From Candidatus Gastranaerophilales bacterium (lineage in GTDB: Bacteria; Cyanobacteriota; Vampirovibrionia; Gastranaerophilales; Gastranaerophilaceae), in assembly GCA_905236205.1 (NCBI GenBank), contig CAJOPF010000107.1:1-32888 (forward strand): a DNA stretch of 32,888 nt. Direction: 5' to 3'. The position numbers and the translations under genes are program-made. The notes below the pieces were generated by a model. That model was not told the DNA's origin and did not search any database. It was given only the letters and a program-made list of their open reading frames with translations. Each line of letters opens with the position of its first letter. The stretch's first letter is position 1. This document shows positions 1 to 8,196 of the stretch, in pieces.

Positions 1-921
1 ACTTAATGTTTTTGCTATCATTTCTTTCATCTTATTGCGCTCTGTCTTTGGACTTTTTATTTCGCACAATGCACCGTATCTCATTAGTCTGTGCAAAAGT
101 TTATTTTTATCTTCAATTTTATTCATAACCGTAAGCTCGTCTTCATTGTATTGTACTGTTTCATCTGCTCTTGGTTTATATCTTTTTGCAAGTTTATCCG
201 TTAATTTGAATACCGTGCTGCTTGATAAACTGTGTATTCTGCTATCCGAACATTTCGACGGCATTTGTGTTATTTTTATAATTTGTTTTGAATTAAATTC
301 AACAAAATTGTTTAGCGATGCTGAGTATGAATATAAGTATACTTGGTTATCTTCAAATTTTACTTCTATCGGCTCACAGATTACTTTGCAACTCTCTCCA
401 TACATATCTTTGTATTCGATATTTATTTTCAAGTTGTCTTTGCAATATTTTTCGTATTCTTCAATAGTTTTTGCCTGATTTTCAGTCGGTATATTAAATT
501 TTATTTTTTGTATCTCTTGTTTTATGTTAAGTTCATCTTCTGGGGTGATTATACTTGTCATTTTTATTGAATAGATTAACTTTCTTATATTTTCAAAAAT
601 ATCTTGTTTCGGTAATTGATTTATAATTTCTTCCATCAATAAAACAGCTTTAATATTATTGGAATTAAACGGTATTTTGAATGGCAAATCTTTTACGAGA
701 TATTTGCAATTCTTTCTTGAAATTTTTATTCCCGCAAATTTCAAGGTTGCAATATATTTGTAAATAACACCTTTTGAAAGAGGCTTCCCACTGTTTAAAT
801 CCAATGTTTCCAAATGTTTCATAATATCGGTTACGCTTGCAGGCTGATGCATTAAGTATTTAAGCGTTTCAAATACTCTGTATGCAGCTATTGTTGTATT
901 ATCGGTGTTATATCTGCTCAT
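1..921 (-). CDS. WYL-domain-type transcriptional regulator, partial (C-terminus beyond window start)
   Basis: Minus strand reads open from ATG at 921 to the window edge: MSRYNTDNTTIAAYRVFETLKYLMHQPASVTDIMKHLE...; N-terminal wHTH-like region, similar organisation to the next gene. Absent from the ORF track because no stop lies in the window. Confidence 0.75.
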   Translation of the reverse strand, partial: MSRYNTDNTTIAAYRVFETLKYLMHQPASVTDIMKHLETLDLNSGKPLSKGVIYKYIATLKFAGIKISRKNCKYLVKDLPFKIPFNSNNIKAVLLMEEIINQLPKQDIFENIRKLIYSIKMTSIITPEDELNIKQEIQKIKFNIPTENQAKTIEEYEKYCKDNLKINIEYKDMYGESCKVICEPIEVKFEDNQVYLYSYSASLNNFVEFNSKQIIKITQMPSKCSDSRIHSLSSSTVFKLTDKLAKRYKPRADETVQYNEDELTVMNKIEDKNKLLHRLMRYGALCEIKSPKTERNKMKEMIAKTLS

Positions 922-1855
922 GCGAATATACCTCATACATTTGTTTTAATGTGTTTATGGTGTAATTACGAACACTTTCGGGTGATATTACCGTACAATT
1001 AGGACCGTATTCAAGTATTCTTTGGTTTAGTTTGAAGAAATCAAAAGATGTTATTTGTACTACAATTTTATCCGTATATTTTTCTATTATCTTTTCATCA
1101 GGTTTTTCTTTAAAATATAACATTGCCTCATTTTTAAGCTCACAAATAACTTTTATTTCATTATCGTTTGCCAAGTCTTTTTCTGTGTGAATAATTATCG
1201 GTGAAATTATGTTAGAAACAGGCAGAAACGAATATTTGTTGTAGGTCAGGTTATATCCGTTCAGGTAAAGTTTTTCGCTTCTGAAATTCATATAGCAATG
1301 TTTAAAGGTATATTTTATTTTCCCCGATGTCGGTGAATTGTAGTCAAAAGATATTGTATGACCTGTATTTTCGGCTTGTAAAAGTGATTTTAAAAGGTCT
1401 TTGTCTATGTCTTTAAGTTTCGAAAGCCCTCTTAATTTTTCGCTGTTTTCTTCGTTTGTATTATATGCTGAAAGAAAATTAAAAAATTCTTCAAAATATA
1501 TCAAGTCCGAAATCTTTAGACTTGTGTATATTTGTTTGTATAATTTAAAAATTGCTTTTACTGTCGCATTATCAACAGTAATTTCAAAAGGATGAGATAA
1601 TATTTTGTATTTGAATTGATTTGTTTTATCTGCACGTGTTATCTCGCAACCTGCCTGACGAAGTGCGTTTAGGTCATTTCTTAGTGTATCTGCAGAAAAA
1701 GTTTCTTTTGGGTAATTATTTTTTTCAAAATATTCGTTTATTTCTTCTGCTGTTATTGGTGATTTTAAAAGCAGAGAAAATATTACAAGCAGTCTTACAC
1801 CTGTTAAATTTATTTCTGTCGGTTTTATTGATTCAAGATTTAATGAATTTAGCAT
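908..1855 (-). CDS. WYL-domain-type transcriptional regulator
   Basis: 315 aa; N-terminal wHTH (TGVRLLVIFSLLLKSPITAEEINEYFEKN) and WYL-like middle region (GHTISFDYNSPTSGKIKYTFKHCYMNFRSEKLYLNGYNL). Confidence 0.75.
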   Translation of the reverse strand: MLNSLNLESIKPTEINLTGVRLLVIFSLLLKSPITAEEINEYFEKNNYPKETFSADTLRNDLNALRQAGCEITRADKTNQFKYKILSHPFEITVDNATVKAIFKLYKQIYTSLKISDLIYFEEFFNFLSAYNTNEENSEKLRGLSKLKDIDKDLLKSLLQAENTGHTISFDYNSPTSGKIKYTFKHCYMNFRSEKLYLNGYNLTYNKYSFLPVSNIISPIIIHTEKDLANDNEIKVICELKNEAMLYFKEKPDEKIIEKYTDKIVVQITSFDFFKLNQRILEYGPNCTVISPESVRNYTINTLKQMYEVYSHEQI

Positions 1856-1962
1856 AAATTTAACCCATATATATTTTATTATAAATTGTTATTTATATCT
1901 GCAAATTTTTTAATTTTCTTTAAGTATTTGGAGTTTTGTTTCATTGATGCTTTAATTAAAAC

Positions 1963-2544
1963 ATGAATTATATATTTTATTTTTTAATAGTTTTTTCAAT
2001 AATTTTTTCCGCTTTTAACGGAAAATTGCAGGACGTAGTAAATGCAATTTTATCTGGTGCTGATTTGTCGGTAAAAGTGGCATTTTCGCTTATAGGTATA
2101 ATGGCTTTTTGGCTCGGAATTATGCGTATTGCAGAAAAAGCAGGTGTTGTCGATATGTTTACGAAATTAGTAAAACCTGTTGCAAGATGGCTATTTAATG
2201 ATATTCCTTCTGACAGCAAGGCTATTGGTGATATTGCAATGAATTTTTCCGCAAATGCTTTGGGCTTAACAAATGCGGCAACTCCTATCGGGTTAAAAGC
2301 GATGAAAGAATTGCAGGAAATAAATAAAGACAAGAGTTCTGCTTCAAATGCCATGTGTATGTTTTTGGCGATGAATACAGCAGGTTTTCAAATTATTCCT
2401 GCAACTGTTATTGCCGTATTGGTCGGTATCGGTTATAAACATCCGACAGAAATAATACTTCCTACACTGATTGTTACCGGATGTGCTTTTATAGGAGCTA
2501 TTTTAACGGCTAAAATTCTGCAAAAATTCTGGAGGGCGCAATAA
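1963..2544 (+). CDS. spmA: Spore maturation protein A-like (nucleoside recognition/Gate domain membrane protein)
   Basis: 193 aa, hydrophobic, NFSANALGLTNAATPIGLKAMKELQ motif typical of SpmA; followed by SpmB with stop/start overlap (TAATG). Confidence 0.85.
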   Translation: MNYIFYFLIVFSIIFSAFNGKLQDVVNAILSGADLSVKVAFSLIGIMAFWLGIMRIAEKAGVVDMFTKLVKPVARWLFNDIPSDSKAIGDIAMNFSANALGLTNAATPIGLKAMKELQEINKDKSSASNAMCMFLAMNTAGFQIIPATVIAVLVGIGYKHPTEIILPTLIVTGCAFIGAILTAKILQKFWRAQ

Positions 2545-3083
2545 TGAATTTTCAAAGTTGTGTTAATCTGGTTTCTGTTTGGATTTTACCGATATTACTT
2601 ATTTTTATTTTGACAGTTGCGCTGTTTAAAAAAGTTCCTATTTATGAATCATTTGTTGAAGGTGCAAAAGACGGGTTTAGTGTTTCAGTAAATATTATTC
2701 CGTATCTTGTTGCAATTATTGTTGGTATTTCAATGTTAAGAGCATCAGGTTTTATTGATTCGTGCGGTAATTTAATAAGCGGCTTTTTGAATTCCGTTAA
2801 TGTTCCCGTAGATGTATTGCCTGTAATGATAGTTCGTTCATTATCTGGTTCGGCGGCTTTAGGTATTTTTTCAGATATTGCAAATAATTTTGGACCTGAC
2901 AGTTATGCAACAAAACTGGCTGCTATAATTGTCGGCAGCTCTGAAACCACCTTTTACGTTCTTGCCGTATATTTTGGCTCCGTAGGTATTTCTAAAGTTC
3001 GTTATGCAATGATAACAGGAATTTTGGCGGATATTATCGGTATTGTGGCAGCAGTAGCGGTTGCTCATCAATTTTTCTTGTAG
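2544..3083 (+). CDS. spmB: Spore maturation protein B-like
   Basis: 179 aa; VRSLSGSAALGIFSD and GSSETTFYVLAVYFGSVGI motifs typical of SpmB; overlaps the spmA stop. Confidence 0.85.
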   Translation: MNFQSCVNLVSVWILPILLIFILTVALFKKVPIYESFVEGAKDGFSVSVNIIPYLVAIIVGISMLRASGFIDSCGNLISGFLNSVNVPVDVLPVMIVRSLSGSAALGIFSDIANNFGPDSYATKLAAIIVGSSETTFYVLAVYFGSVGISKVRYAMITGILADIIGIVAAVAVAHQFFL

Positions 3084-3426
3084 TATCAACCCAGCATTGT
3101 GTAATACTGCGTTTTGGAGCGGATTGTGATTCTTTTCTGACTAATGCTGCGTAATTGATATTTATAAAATCAATAGTATCCAATTTCTCTACCTCATATT
3201 CATCGCTTCCGCAATTGTGGCAGAAGTTTCCTACCGGAACGACTTTGCCGTTTTTAACGATTGCTTTTTGTTTTATACCGCAGCAAGAACATTTTACTAT
3301 GTACCATTGATTTTCTATCAATGCGCCGCAGTCAGGGCAGTATTCAAAATCTCTGTTTAAGCCAACATGTTCGTGAGTGCAAGTTTTATTTTGTGAAAAC
3401 AACATAGCAAGAATTTTTAAAACCAT
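3034..3426 (-). CDS. Zinc-ribbon protein (three CxxC motifs)
   Basis: 130 aa; CPDCG, CSCCG, CHNCG; SD GAGG before ATG at 3426; C-terminus overlaps spmB antiparallel by 50 bp. Confidence 0.7.
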   Translation of the reverse strand: MVLKILAMLFSQNKTCTHEHVGLNRDFEYCPDCGALIENQWYIVKCSCCGIKQKAIVKNGKVVPVGNFCHNCGSDEYEVEKLDTIDFININYAALVRKESQSAPKRSITQCWVDTTRKIDEQPLLLPQYR

Positions 3427-3452
3427 ATTTACCTCGATTGCATTTTGAAGAT

Positions 3453-3478
3453 ATAAATTACATGTAGATGTAATTTAT
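3453..3478. promoter_or_regulatory. Perfect 11-bp inverted repeat, candidate operator
   Basis: ATAAATTACAT-GTAG-ATGTAATTTAT upstream of the zinc-ribbon gene start; TTGACT -35-like hexamer (minus) at 3498-3503. Confidence 0.5.
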
Positions 3479-3528
3479 TTAATGAGGTTTTTTATAAAGT
3501 CAACATTTCGGTAAAAATATTTAAAAAA

Positions 3529-4344
3529 TTAGCGACCTTTTTTGGTTGTTATTATCATGAATGATTTAAGTCTTCTTCCTGTGTCTTCACCAAAGCCTTG
3601 AGTTGAAGTTATATTTAATTTTTTGTAATTCAATGAAGTTGAACTTCCGCCATCAAATGCCATAGCATATTGCAGACCTAAACCTTTACATATATCTCTG
3701 GCTTCAAATATATTCTTCGGATTTTTGTTTGTAATAATTAAGATATGCATATCATCATCTTTTATTCCGACGATGGTTCTTGCTGTTCGGTCAAGAACAG
3801 ATGCAGACTGTCTTATAATATTACCGTTTTCATCTTCAAGTATAAAAAATTCTTCTTCCAATTTTAATTCAGGTAATAATTGAGGTCCGCCTTGAGCGGA
3901 GGTTACGATATTACAAGCAAATTCTACCGGTGTATTGTGTGGCACTATTGAATATTTTAATTTTTTGTCGCACTCTGTTATTCTAAATTCGGATCTGTTT
4001 AAGATTTTGCTTAAGTTATTTCTTAACAGCGGATTTGTATACAGATTTTCGTTAAGATAAGGGTCTTCTGCTGTTATACCGTTTGTTACTATATAAGAAA
4101 TTGTTTTTTGGTTATTAGGATCAAAAAATCCTGCATTGATAGTTAATTTCGAGTTTGTTAATTCATGAATATCTTTATTTGTTTTTAAATTTGAGCTTGA
4201 AATAAATTGAATATGTTTTTTCATTCTGTTTCCGCTGATAACAATATGATATATACCGTTATCTTCATCTACACTAATTGCTCTTGCCTGAACGGGAGAA
4301 GTTAAAAACAAAATGCTTATCATTAAAATAAATATTTTTTTCAT
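3529..4344 (-). CDS. Exported phosphodiester glycosidase (NAGPA-like) family protein
   Basis: Signal peptide MKKIFILMISILFLTSPVQARA; C-terminal AMAFDGGSSTSLNYK motif typical of NAGPA domain; start moved to internal ATG at 4344 preceded by AGGA SD. Confidence 0.8.
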   Translation of the reverse strand: MKKIFILMISILFLTSPVQARAISVDEDNGIYHIVISGNRMKKHIQFISSSNLKTNKDIHELTNSKLTINAGFFDPNNQKTISYIVTNGITAEDPYLNENLYTNPLLRNNLSKILNRSEFRITECDKKLKYSIVPHNTPVEFACNIVTSAQGGPQLLPELKLEEEFFILEDENGNIIRQSASVLDRTARTIVGIKDDDMHILIITNKNPKNIFEARDICKGLGLQYAMAFDGGSSTSLNYKKLNITSTQGFGEDTGRRLKSFMIITTKKGR

Positions 4345-4345
4345 A

Positions 4346-5464
4346 TTACAAGTCCTTACTTTTATAAAATGCATATATTGCGCCCATGAACGCTAATGGA
4401 GGAGTAATTGCCGTTATAAACGGATGTAAGACTCCTTTTTCCGCCAGTAAATCAAAAAACGGTAATGTTATGTAGTATACAAAAATTGTTCCTATGGCAA
4501 TCGTAAAACCTATCAGGCGTTGTTCTCTCGGTTTGCTGAAACCTAACAAACATCCCATAATTGCAAGTAATACACAAACAAACGGATGTAGAAAACGTTG
4601 AAAATACTTATTTAGCATATAATGGTATTCTTCATCCATTGATTCACGTTTTAACAAATTTATGTATTTCCTTAAGTCGGAATTTGTAATTTCTCTTTCT
4701 TTTTTTACAGAATATGCCATTAGCATATTTACGTCAGAAGCAATACTACCTTTAAGTATTTTTTTTGTTTTCATTTTGTCTATACTTACAAAAACACCAT
4801 TGTTTGATATTTTATATTGTACTACATTGTAGAGTTTCCAGTAATTGTTGTGTGTAACGCCTTTTTGAGCAATATAAATTCTGTACAAACCATGTATATC
4901 GTCATAGATTTTTCGAGAAAAATCCAATACAATAATGTTATTCATTCTGTTTTTTCTGAAATTTGAAACAATTATTGCTTGTATAGGTTGATTTTGTGAG
5001 TCTTTTCTTGTGTACATGTATTGAATGTTAGGATATCTTCCGCCTTCAATTTCGTGTAATTGAGTTTCAGCAAGCGGAATCAATTTATCGTATGTAATAA
5101 AGCAAAGTACGGTAAATACGAGGCTCAAACACACTATTGGCGCAATAATTCTGCCGAATGACATACCAATGGCTCTAAATATTGTCAGTTCGCTGTCTTT
5201 ACTTAATTTATCGAAAGTGAACAGTGTACCCAGCAACAATCCTACAGGAAACGCCTTACCTAAAATCTTAGGGAGTTGAAGAAATAATATTAAAAATGCT
5301 TCTCTTATTGTATGTTGCCCTTCGAGAGTTTCTTTTATTGTATTTAAAAGCATTTCAGGAGCAATCCAAACTATTGTAAAAAGCAATATAGCCCCGATGG
5401 TCGCAAATAGAACCTGCTTTAAAATATATTTGTCGTATATTGTGATTTTGAATTTTGAAAGCAT
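4346..5464 (-). CDS. LptF/LptG family LPS export permease (YjgP/YjgQ)
   Basis: 372 aa; N-terminal IYDKYILKQVLFATIGAILLFT and FPVGLLLGTLFTFDKLSKDSELTIFRAIGMS typical of LptF/G; adjacent to lptB. Confidence 0.9.
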   Translation of the reverse strand: MLSKFKITIYDKYILKQVLFATIGAILLFTIVWIAPEMLLNTIKETLEGQHTIREAFLILFLQLPKILGKAFPVGLLLGTLFTFDKLSKDSELTIFRAIGMSFGRIIAPIVCLSLVFTVLCFITYDKLIPLAETQLHEIEGGRYPNIQYMYTRKDSQNQPIQAIIVSNFRKNRMNNIIVLDFSRKIYDDIHGLYRIYIAQKGVTHNNYWKLYNVVQYKISNNGVFVSIDKMKTKKILKGSIASDVNMLMAYSVKKEREITNSDLRKYINLLKRESMDEEYHYMLNKYFQRFLHPFVCVLLAIMGCLLGFSKPREQRLIGFTIAIGTIFVYYITLPFFDLLAEKGVLHPFITAITPPLAFMGAIYAFYKSKDL

Positions 5465-6189
5465 TATAATTGGAAATCCTTTCCAAGATAAAATTCCTTA
5501 GCCACAGGATCGTTTGCAACTTCTTCACTTTTACCTTGAATTTTTATTTTTCCGTCAAAAATTACATAAGCTCTGTCTGTAATAGATAAAGTTGCTTTTG
5601 GATTGTGGTCGGTAATCAAAACACCAATACCTTTGTCATCTGAAAGTTTTCTTATATTTTCTTTAATTTCTCCGATTGCAATAGGGTCAATACCTGTAAA
5701 AGGCTCGTCAAGCAGTATAAAATCAGGACTTGCAGCCAATGCTCTTGCAAGTTCTACACGTCGTCTTTCTCCGCCTGATAATGAAATTGCGGTTTCTCCG
5801 CGTAGTTTTGTTACACCGAATTCATCTAACAATTCTTCCAGCTTATCTTTCTTTTCGTCAACAGTAAGCTTGTCATTCATTTCCAATACGAGTTTTATAT
5901 TTTCATCAACCGTAAGTTTTCTGAAAATAGAAGCTTCTTGCGGCAGATATCCGATTCCTGCTTTTGAACGTAAATTCATCGGCCATGCAGAAATATCTTC
6001 TCCATTTAACAGAACTTGTCCTTTGTTCGGTTTTACCAAACCTACAACCATGTAGAAAGTAGTTGTTTTTCCTGCTCCGTTTGGTCCCAGCAAGCATACA
6101 ACCTCACCTTTACTGACTTCAAATGAAACGTCATTAACTACACTTCTGTCGCCATATATTTTTACTAAATTTTTAGTTTCAATTCTCAT
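5464..6189 (-). CDS. lptB: LPS export ABC transporter ATP-binding protein
   Basis: 241 aa; Walker A GPNGAGKTT, signature LSGGERRRVELARALA, Walker B FILLDEPFTGIDP. Confidence 0.95.
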   Translation of the reverse strand: MRIETKNLVKIYGDRSVVNDVSFEVSKGEVVCLLGPNGAGKTTTFYMVVGLVKPNKGQVLLNGEDISAWPMNLRSKAGIGYLPQEASIFRKLTVDENIKLVLEMNDKLTVDEKKDKLEELLDEFGVTKLRGETAISLSGGERRRVELARALAASPDFILLDEPFTGIDPIAIGEIKENIRKLSDDKGIGVLITDHNPKATLSITDRAYVIFDGKIKIQGKSEEVANDPVAKEFYLGKDFQL

Positions 6190-6200
6190 AATTTTCCTAT

Positions 6201-6998
6201 CTATTTTATTTCAGCAGGTTTAAACCATTTAGCTTTAAGTTTTGCCAATTCTCCGTTTGTTTTCATTAAATTGATTACGTTATTTACCGTTTCAATAGCT
6301 CTTACGCTTTCTGTACCTTTTCTAAAAGCTACACCGTATGGTTCCTGAGTGTATTTTTGAGGTAAAATTTTCACGCTAACATCGTTTATTGAATATCCGA
6401 TAAGAACGGTATCGTCGGAAGCAAAAGCTGTAATTTCATCTGCTTTTAGCGCATTATAAGCTTCCTGATATGTTTTATAACCTTGAATAGGCGATTCAGG
6501 AGCAACTGATTTTATACCGTCAATTGCAGTTGTTCCGAAAGTTACACCGACTTTTTTTCCGTTTATATCCGTAAATGATTTGATTTTATCGTTTCTTTTT
6601 ACTAATACTGTTTGTCCAGCGTAGTAATATGGTTCGGAAAAATCAACAATACTGTTTCTTGAATTTGTTATTGTTATTGTTGCAATCAGCATATCAGCTT
6701 TGCCTGAATTAAGCATGGAAATTCTGTTTGTTGGCTCAACAGTTACAAATTCTACCGCATTTTCATCTCTTAATATTGCTTTTGCAATATTTTTTGCTAT
6801 ATCAATTTCAAATCCCTGTTGGTTGCCGTCTGAGCCTCTATAGCTGAAGGGCTGAATGTTTTTTTCTACACCTACAACAAGTTTACCTCTTTGTTGTATA
6901 CTGTCGTACAAGTCCATAGGTTGCTGTTTTTTTCCGCAGCCAACGGCTATAATTGTAATTATACCTATCAATATAATATTTAATAAAAATCTTTTCAT
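6201..6998 (-). CDS. Amino-acid-type extracellular solute-binding lipoprotein (SBP_bac_3)
   Basis: 265 aa; lipobox VGCGKK; GKLVVGVEKNIQPFSYRGSDGNQQGFEIDIAKNIA and DINGKKVGVTFGTTA motifs. Confidence 0.88.
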   Translation of the reverse strand: MKRFLLNIILIGIITIIAVGCGKKQQPMDLYDSIQQRGKLVVGVEKNIQPFSYRGSDGNQQGFEIDIAKNIAKAILRDENAVEFVTVEPTNRISMLNSGKADMLIATITITNSRNSIVDFSEPYYYAGQTVLVKRNDKIKSFTDINGKKVGVTFGTTAIDGIKSVAPESPIQGYKTYQEAYNALKADEITAFASDDTVLIGYSINDVSVKILPQKYTQEPYGVAFRKGTESVRAIETVNNVINLMKTNGELAKLKAKWFKPAEIK

Positions 6999-7062
6999 AA
7001 TACTTTTAATTAACCATAAATATACTCTTTTGTAAATATTTTTGATGTATAATGATTACGTT

Positions 7063-8196
7063 ATGAAAAGAAAAATAAGTATAATCGGTTCAACGGGTTC
7101 TATTGGTACACAAACTCTTGAAGTAATTGAAAAATTAAAAGATAGATTTGAAATTATTGCGCTTGCAGGGGGTTCAAATATTGAACTTTTAAACAAGCAA
7201 ATTGAAAAATTTAGACCTAAGTATGTTTGTTCTGCTGTAAAAACGGAGAATTTAGTACCTCAGGGGGCAAAAGTTTTATTCGGCGATGAAGGTTTGGAAG
7301 AAATTTGTTCAAATACTGAAAATGACTTAATTGTTGTTGCAGTTTCAGGTAAAATCGGTTTAAAGCCTACACTTAAAGCCATAGATAACAAAATTGATGT
7401 TGCTCTTGCCAATAAAGAAACTCTTGTAATGGCGGGTGATATCGTTATGAAACGTGCTAAAGATGCAGGTGTTAAAATTCTTCCGATTGATAGTGAGCAC
7501 TCTGCGATATTTCAATGTATTCATGGCGAATTGGATAAGGTTGACAGATTGATTATAACCGCATCAGGCGGACCTTTTCTGAATAAATCAATTGAAGATA
7601 TAAAAAATGCAACCGTTGAACAGGCTTTGGCTCATCCTCGCTGGAATATGGGAAAGAAGATTACTGTTGACAGTGCAACTTTGATGAATAAAGGGCTTGA
7701 AATTATTGAAGCTCACCATTTATTTTCTATGGATTATGACAATATAAACGTTGTAGTTCATCCTCAAAGCTATATACATTCCGCTATTGAATACAAAGAC
7801 GGAAGTATTTTGGCTCAAATAGGTCTTCCAAGTATGCATCTTCCTATTCAATATGCAATATGTTATCCTGAAAGACCTGAGGGCATTAAATCGCGTAGTT
7901 TTAGTTTTGTGGATGCTCAAAAATTTGAGTTTATGAAACCTGATTTTGAAAAATTCCCTTGTCCTGCTCTTGCTTACGAGGCAGGAAGAACTGGCGGAAG
8001 TGCAACAACTTGCCTAAATGCCGCTAATGAAGAAGCTGTTTATGCCTTTTTAGACGGCAAAATTACATTGTATGATATCTATACAACGGTTGAGAAAATC
8101 TATCGCAAGCATGATGTTGTAAAAAATCCGAATATTGATGAAATTTTTGAAATTGATAAAGAAATAAGATTAAAAACAAAAGAACTTTTTAACTAA
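7063..8196 (+). CDS. dxr: 1-deoxy-D-xylulose-5-phosphate reductoisomerase
   Basis: MKRKISIIGSTGSIGTQTLEVIE; ANKETLVMAGDIV; PIDSEHSAIFQ; ASGGPF; start set at ATG 7063 from the conserved N-terminus. Confidence 0.96.
   Translation: MKRKISIIGSTGSIGTQTLEVIEKLKDRFEIIALAGGSNIELLNKQIEKFRPKYVCSAVKTENLVPQGAKVLFGDEGLEEICSNTENDLIVVAVSGKIGLKPTLKAIDNKIDVALANKETLVMAGDIVMKRAKDAGVKILPIDSEHSAIFQCIHGELDKVDRLIITASGGPFLNKSIEDIKNATVEQALAHPRWNMGKKITVDSATLMNKGLEIIEAHHLFSMDYDNINVVVHPQSYIHSAIEYKDGSILAQIGLPSMHLPIQYAICYPERPEGIKSRSFSFVDAQKFEFMKPDFEKFPCPALAYEAGRTGGSATTCLNAANEEAVYAFLDGKITLYDIYTTVEKIYRKHDVVKNPNIDEIFEIDKEIRLKTKELFN

Noticed and set aside
35-570. Plus-strand ORFs of 147 and 75 aa at the left edge
   Set aside because: Low-complexity Phe/Ser/Leu-rich translations antisense to a coherent minus-strand WYL-type CDS.
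1977-2354. 125-aa minus ORF antisense to spmA
   Set aside because: Mirror of spmA; no independent support.
5603-6055. 150-aa plus ORF antisense to lptB
   Set aside because: Shadow of the well-supported lptB frame; Ser-rich composition and no SD.
6201-6998. Idea that lptB (5464-6189) is the ATPase of an amino-acid ABC importer with this SBP
   Set aside because: LSGGERRRVELARALA and adjacency to LptF/G identify it as LptB; no importer permease is present.
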